Source of the DNA: Acidobacteriaceae bacterium
GTDB lineage: Bacteria > Acidobacteriota > Terriglobia > Terriglobales > Acidobacteriaceae
NCBI GenBank assembly: GCA_003167305.1
Contig: PMTP01000094.1
Span: forward strand, 5,677 to 12,838
Length of the DNA stretch: 7,162 bases
Direction: 5' to 3'
The notes under the pieces are model-generated. The model was not told where the DNA came from. It worked only from the letters and a program-made list of their open reading frames with translations, and searched no databases. Shown here in pieces: positions 6,271 through 7,162 of this stretch; the first letter of the stretch is position 1, and the number at the start of each line of letters is the position of its first letter. Made by a program: the position numbers and the translations under genes.

Positions 6271-6876
6271 TCAATGTTTCATAATAGGTGGATTTATGTT
6301 GCTTGGTCTTTCACTCTTAGGAATATCCAAGTTATAAAATGGAAGATATGTAAATGGGCCAATCGCAATCGACGAGTTATTTAGGTCCAAAGCAAACTTC
6401 ACGCGCAAATACCAGTATTCATCAACATGGTTCAATGGAAAGCTGATAAGGATTTCCTCGCCCGGCTGGACTCTGACGACACCAGAAACCTCAAAAGAAT
6501 AGCCTACGGGTTTAAGTATTAATCTCTCTTTTCGCCGTTTCAAATCACTCTCGTAATCCTTCATTTCTTGATCGGAAGAGATGATTTGCATAATCGGCTC
6601 GTCTTCGACAACTTCATCCTCCAACACCGCCTCTGGAGTTCCTGGAAGCCCACCCGACGCCCGAAAAACTATCGGAATACGACAGTTGTTTACGACATTC
6701 AGCCAAAGGCCGGTTTTGATTTCACCATCTTGGTGTGGTTTCCGTGGCCCAATATGATCGAACTTCAGATACACATAGGCTTTCGACGGATCGATAACGA
6801 AATCAGATGGTTTCAATACTTGCGAAAACGCGCTTGCTCCGAAAAGAAGGATGAAGATTGAAACAAATTGTTTCAT
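6271..6876 (-). CDS. Secreted protein of unknown function, 201 residues (acidobacterial-type)
   Basis: The product opens with MKQFVSIFILLFGASAFSQ, a signal peptide with a likely cleavage near residue 18 or 19. The mature part is beta-rich. It contains YVYLKFDHIGPRKP (34-47), a GLWLNVVNNCRIPIVF stretch (56-71) with the only cysteine, and an acidic patch LEDEVVEDEP (85-94). A charged, probably helical segment lies around 103-120. VQPGEEILISFPLNHV (136-151) follows, then a tail rich in aromatic residues and proline. From memory this resembles unnamed exported acidobacterial proteins; I know no function. The ATG at 6876 has GGAGG at 6887-6883, six bases away, and lies 13 bases after the stop of the preceding gene, so cotranscription is likely. 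GC is about 40-45%, the lowest in the window, in sharp contrast to the genes on both sides, which suggests separate acquisition. A gap of 58 bases separates it from fixCX. Confidence 0.75.
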   Translation of the reverse strand: MKQFVSIFILLFGASAFSQVLKPSDFVIDPSKAYVYLKFDHIGPRKPHQDGEIKTGLWLNVVNNCRIPIVFRASGGLPGTPEAVLEDEVVEDEPIMQIISSDQEMKDYESDLKRRKERLILKPVGYSFEVSGVVRVQPGEEILISFPLNHVDEYWYLRVKFALDLNNSSIAIGPFTYLPFYNLDIPKSERPSNINPPIMKH

Positions 6877-6889
6877 TTGCGGCCTCCGC

Positions 6890-7162
6890 TCATGCCGGAT
6901 AATCCAGCGCTTCGGGAATCATCACTTTGCTGACCGTCTCGGCGGCGCGGTCCTTGGCGAGTCGAGAGCCGGTCAGGCAGGCGGTCAATCTGTTTTGCAT
7001 GCGCAGGAAGTCGCTGTTGCCGGCGCAACCGGCGCAGGGTCCGGCCTTCTGCGGATGGGAGCCGTCGGCGGCCAGCACATCGAAGGCCATCGCGCTGATG
7101 CCGGGCATGGTCTCCTCGTACTCTTCCAGCTCGCTGGCCAGGAAGCAACTGCGATGCTCTTC
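6890..7162 (-). CDS. C-terminal part of an unrecognised cysteine-containing protein (cut by window end)
   Basis: An open frame runs from the window edge to a TGA at 6892-6890 and gives the last 90 residues of a protein; the start is outside. I choose this frame over an overlapping minus-strand frame (6873-7148), which translates to an Arg-rich composition typical of a shadow. Visible features are an acidic EEYEET stretch (13-18), SAMAFDVLAADGSHP (23-37), the motif GPCAGCAGNSDFLRMQ (41-56) with C43 and C46, and further cysteines at 6 and 62. The fragment ends in IPEALDYPA. The CxxC plus two flanking cysteines could bind an Fe-S cluster or zinc, but I do not recognise the family. It is the first visible gene of the run containing the 201-residue protein, fixCX and etfBA, so a redox role is possible but only inferred. 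Confidence 0.72.
   Translation of the reverse strand, partial: EEHRSCFLASELEEYEETMPGISAMAFDVLAADGSHPQKAGPCAGCAGNSDFLRMQNRLTACLTGSRLAKDRAAETVSKVMIPEALDYPA

Noticed and set aside
6873..7148. An alternative minus-strand frame at the right edge.
   Set aside because: The product is Arg-rich and unstructured. The overlapping frame ending at 6890 has balanced composition, a CxxC motif and a proper junction with the next gene.

Overview
The window looks like chromosomal DNA from an acidobacterium (Acidobacteriota, Terriglobia-like), possibly from a metagenome-derived genome. This is an inference from three things. The coding DNA is mostly GC-rich. Two short secreted proteins resemble, from memory, unnamed families common in acidobacteria. 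Two intergenic hairpins (around 1952-1997 and 4275-4286) resemble short repeats common between acidobacterial genes. No database search was possible. There are no tRNA or rRNA genes, no CRISPR array and no transposase, and no gene-free stretch exceeds 100 bases.

Left part, plus strand (1-1927): two glycosylation genes in tandem. The first is the C-terminal part of a family 2 glycosyltransferase of the dolichol-phosphate-mannose-synthase type, cut by the window start. Four bases later comes a polytopic GT-C-type membrane glycosyltransferase. The usual logic of such a pair is that the first enzyme loads a sugar onto a polyprenyl phosphate and the second moves it to an acceptor on the far side of the membrane. 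The pair ends at a strong hairpin, where it meets the next operon tail to tail.

Right part, minus strand (7162 down to 2023): six genes in one direction, closely spaced. In transcription order they are: the C-terminus of an unrecognised protein with a CxxC motif; a 201-residue secreted protein; a 623-residue ETF-quinone-oxidoreductase-like flavoprotein with a ferredoxin-like tail (a FixC-FixX fusion); a 119-residue secreted protein; EtfB/FixA; and EtfA/FixB. The three recognisable redox genes form a FixABCX-like module. Electrons would pass through the EtfAB flavoprotein and the FixC-like FAD domain and Fe-S tail towards quinone or, if the system bifurcates, a low-potential acceptor.

The module is not standard. 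The tail of the FixCX fusion has eight cysteines in two groups of four, where ETF-QO/FixX proteins have four. EtfA and EtfB have lost many of the classical nucleotide-binding residues while keeping the overall fold pattern. The two secreted-protein genes have clearly lower GC and no obvious link to electron transfer, so they look like later arrivals between the redox genes. The divergent ETF module with its possible two-cluster oxidoreductase is the most interesting content of the window.
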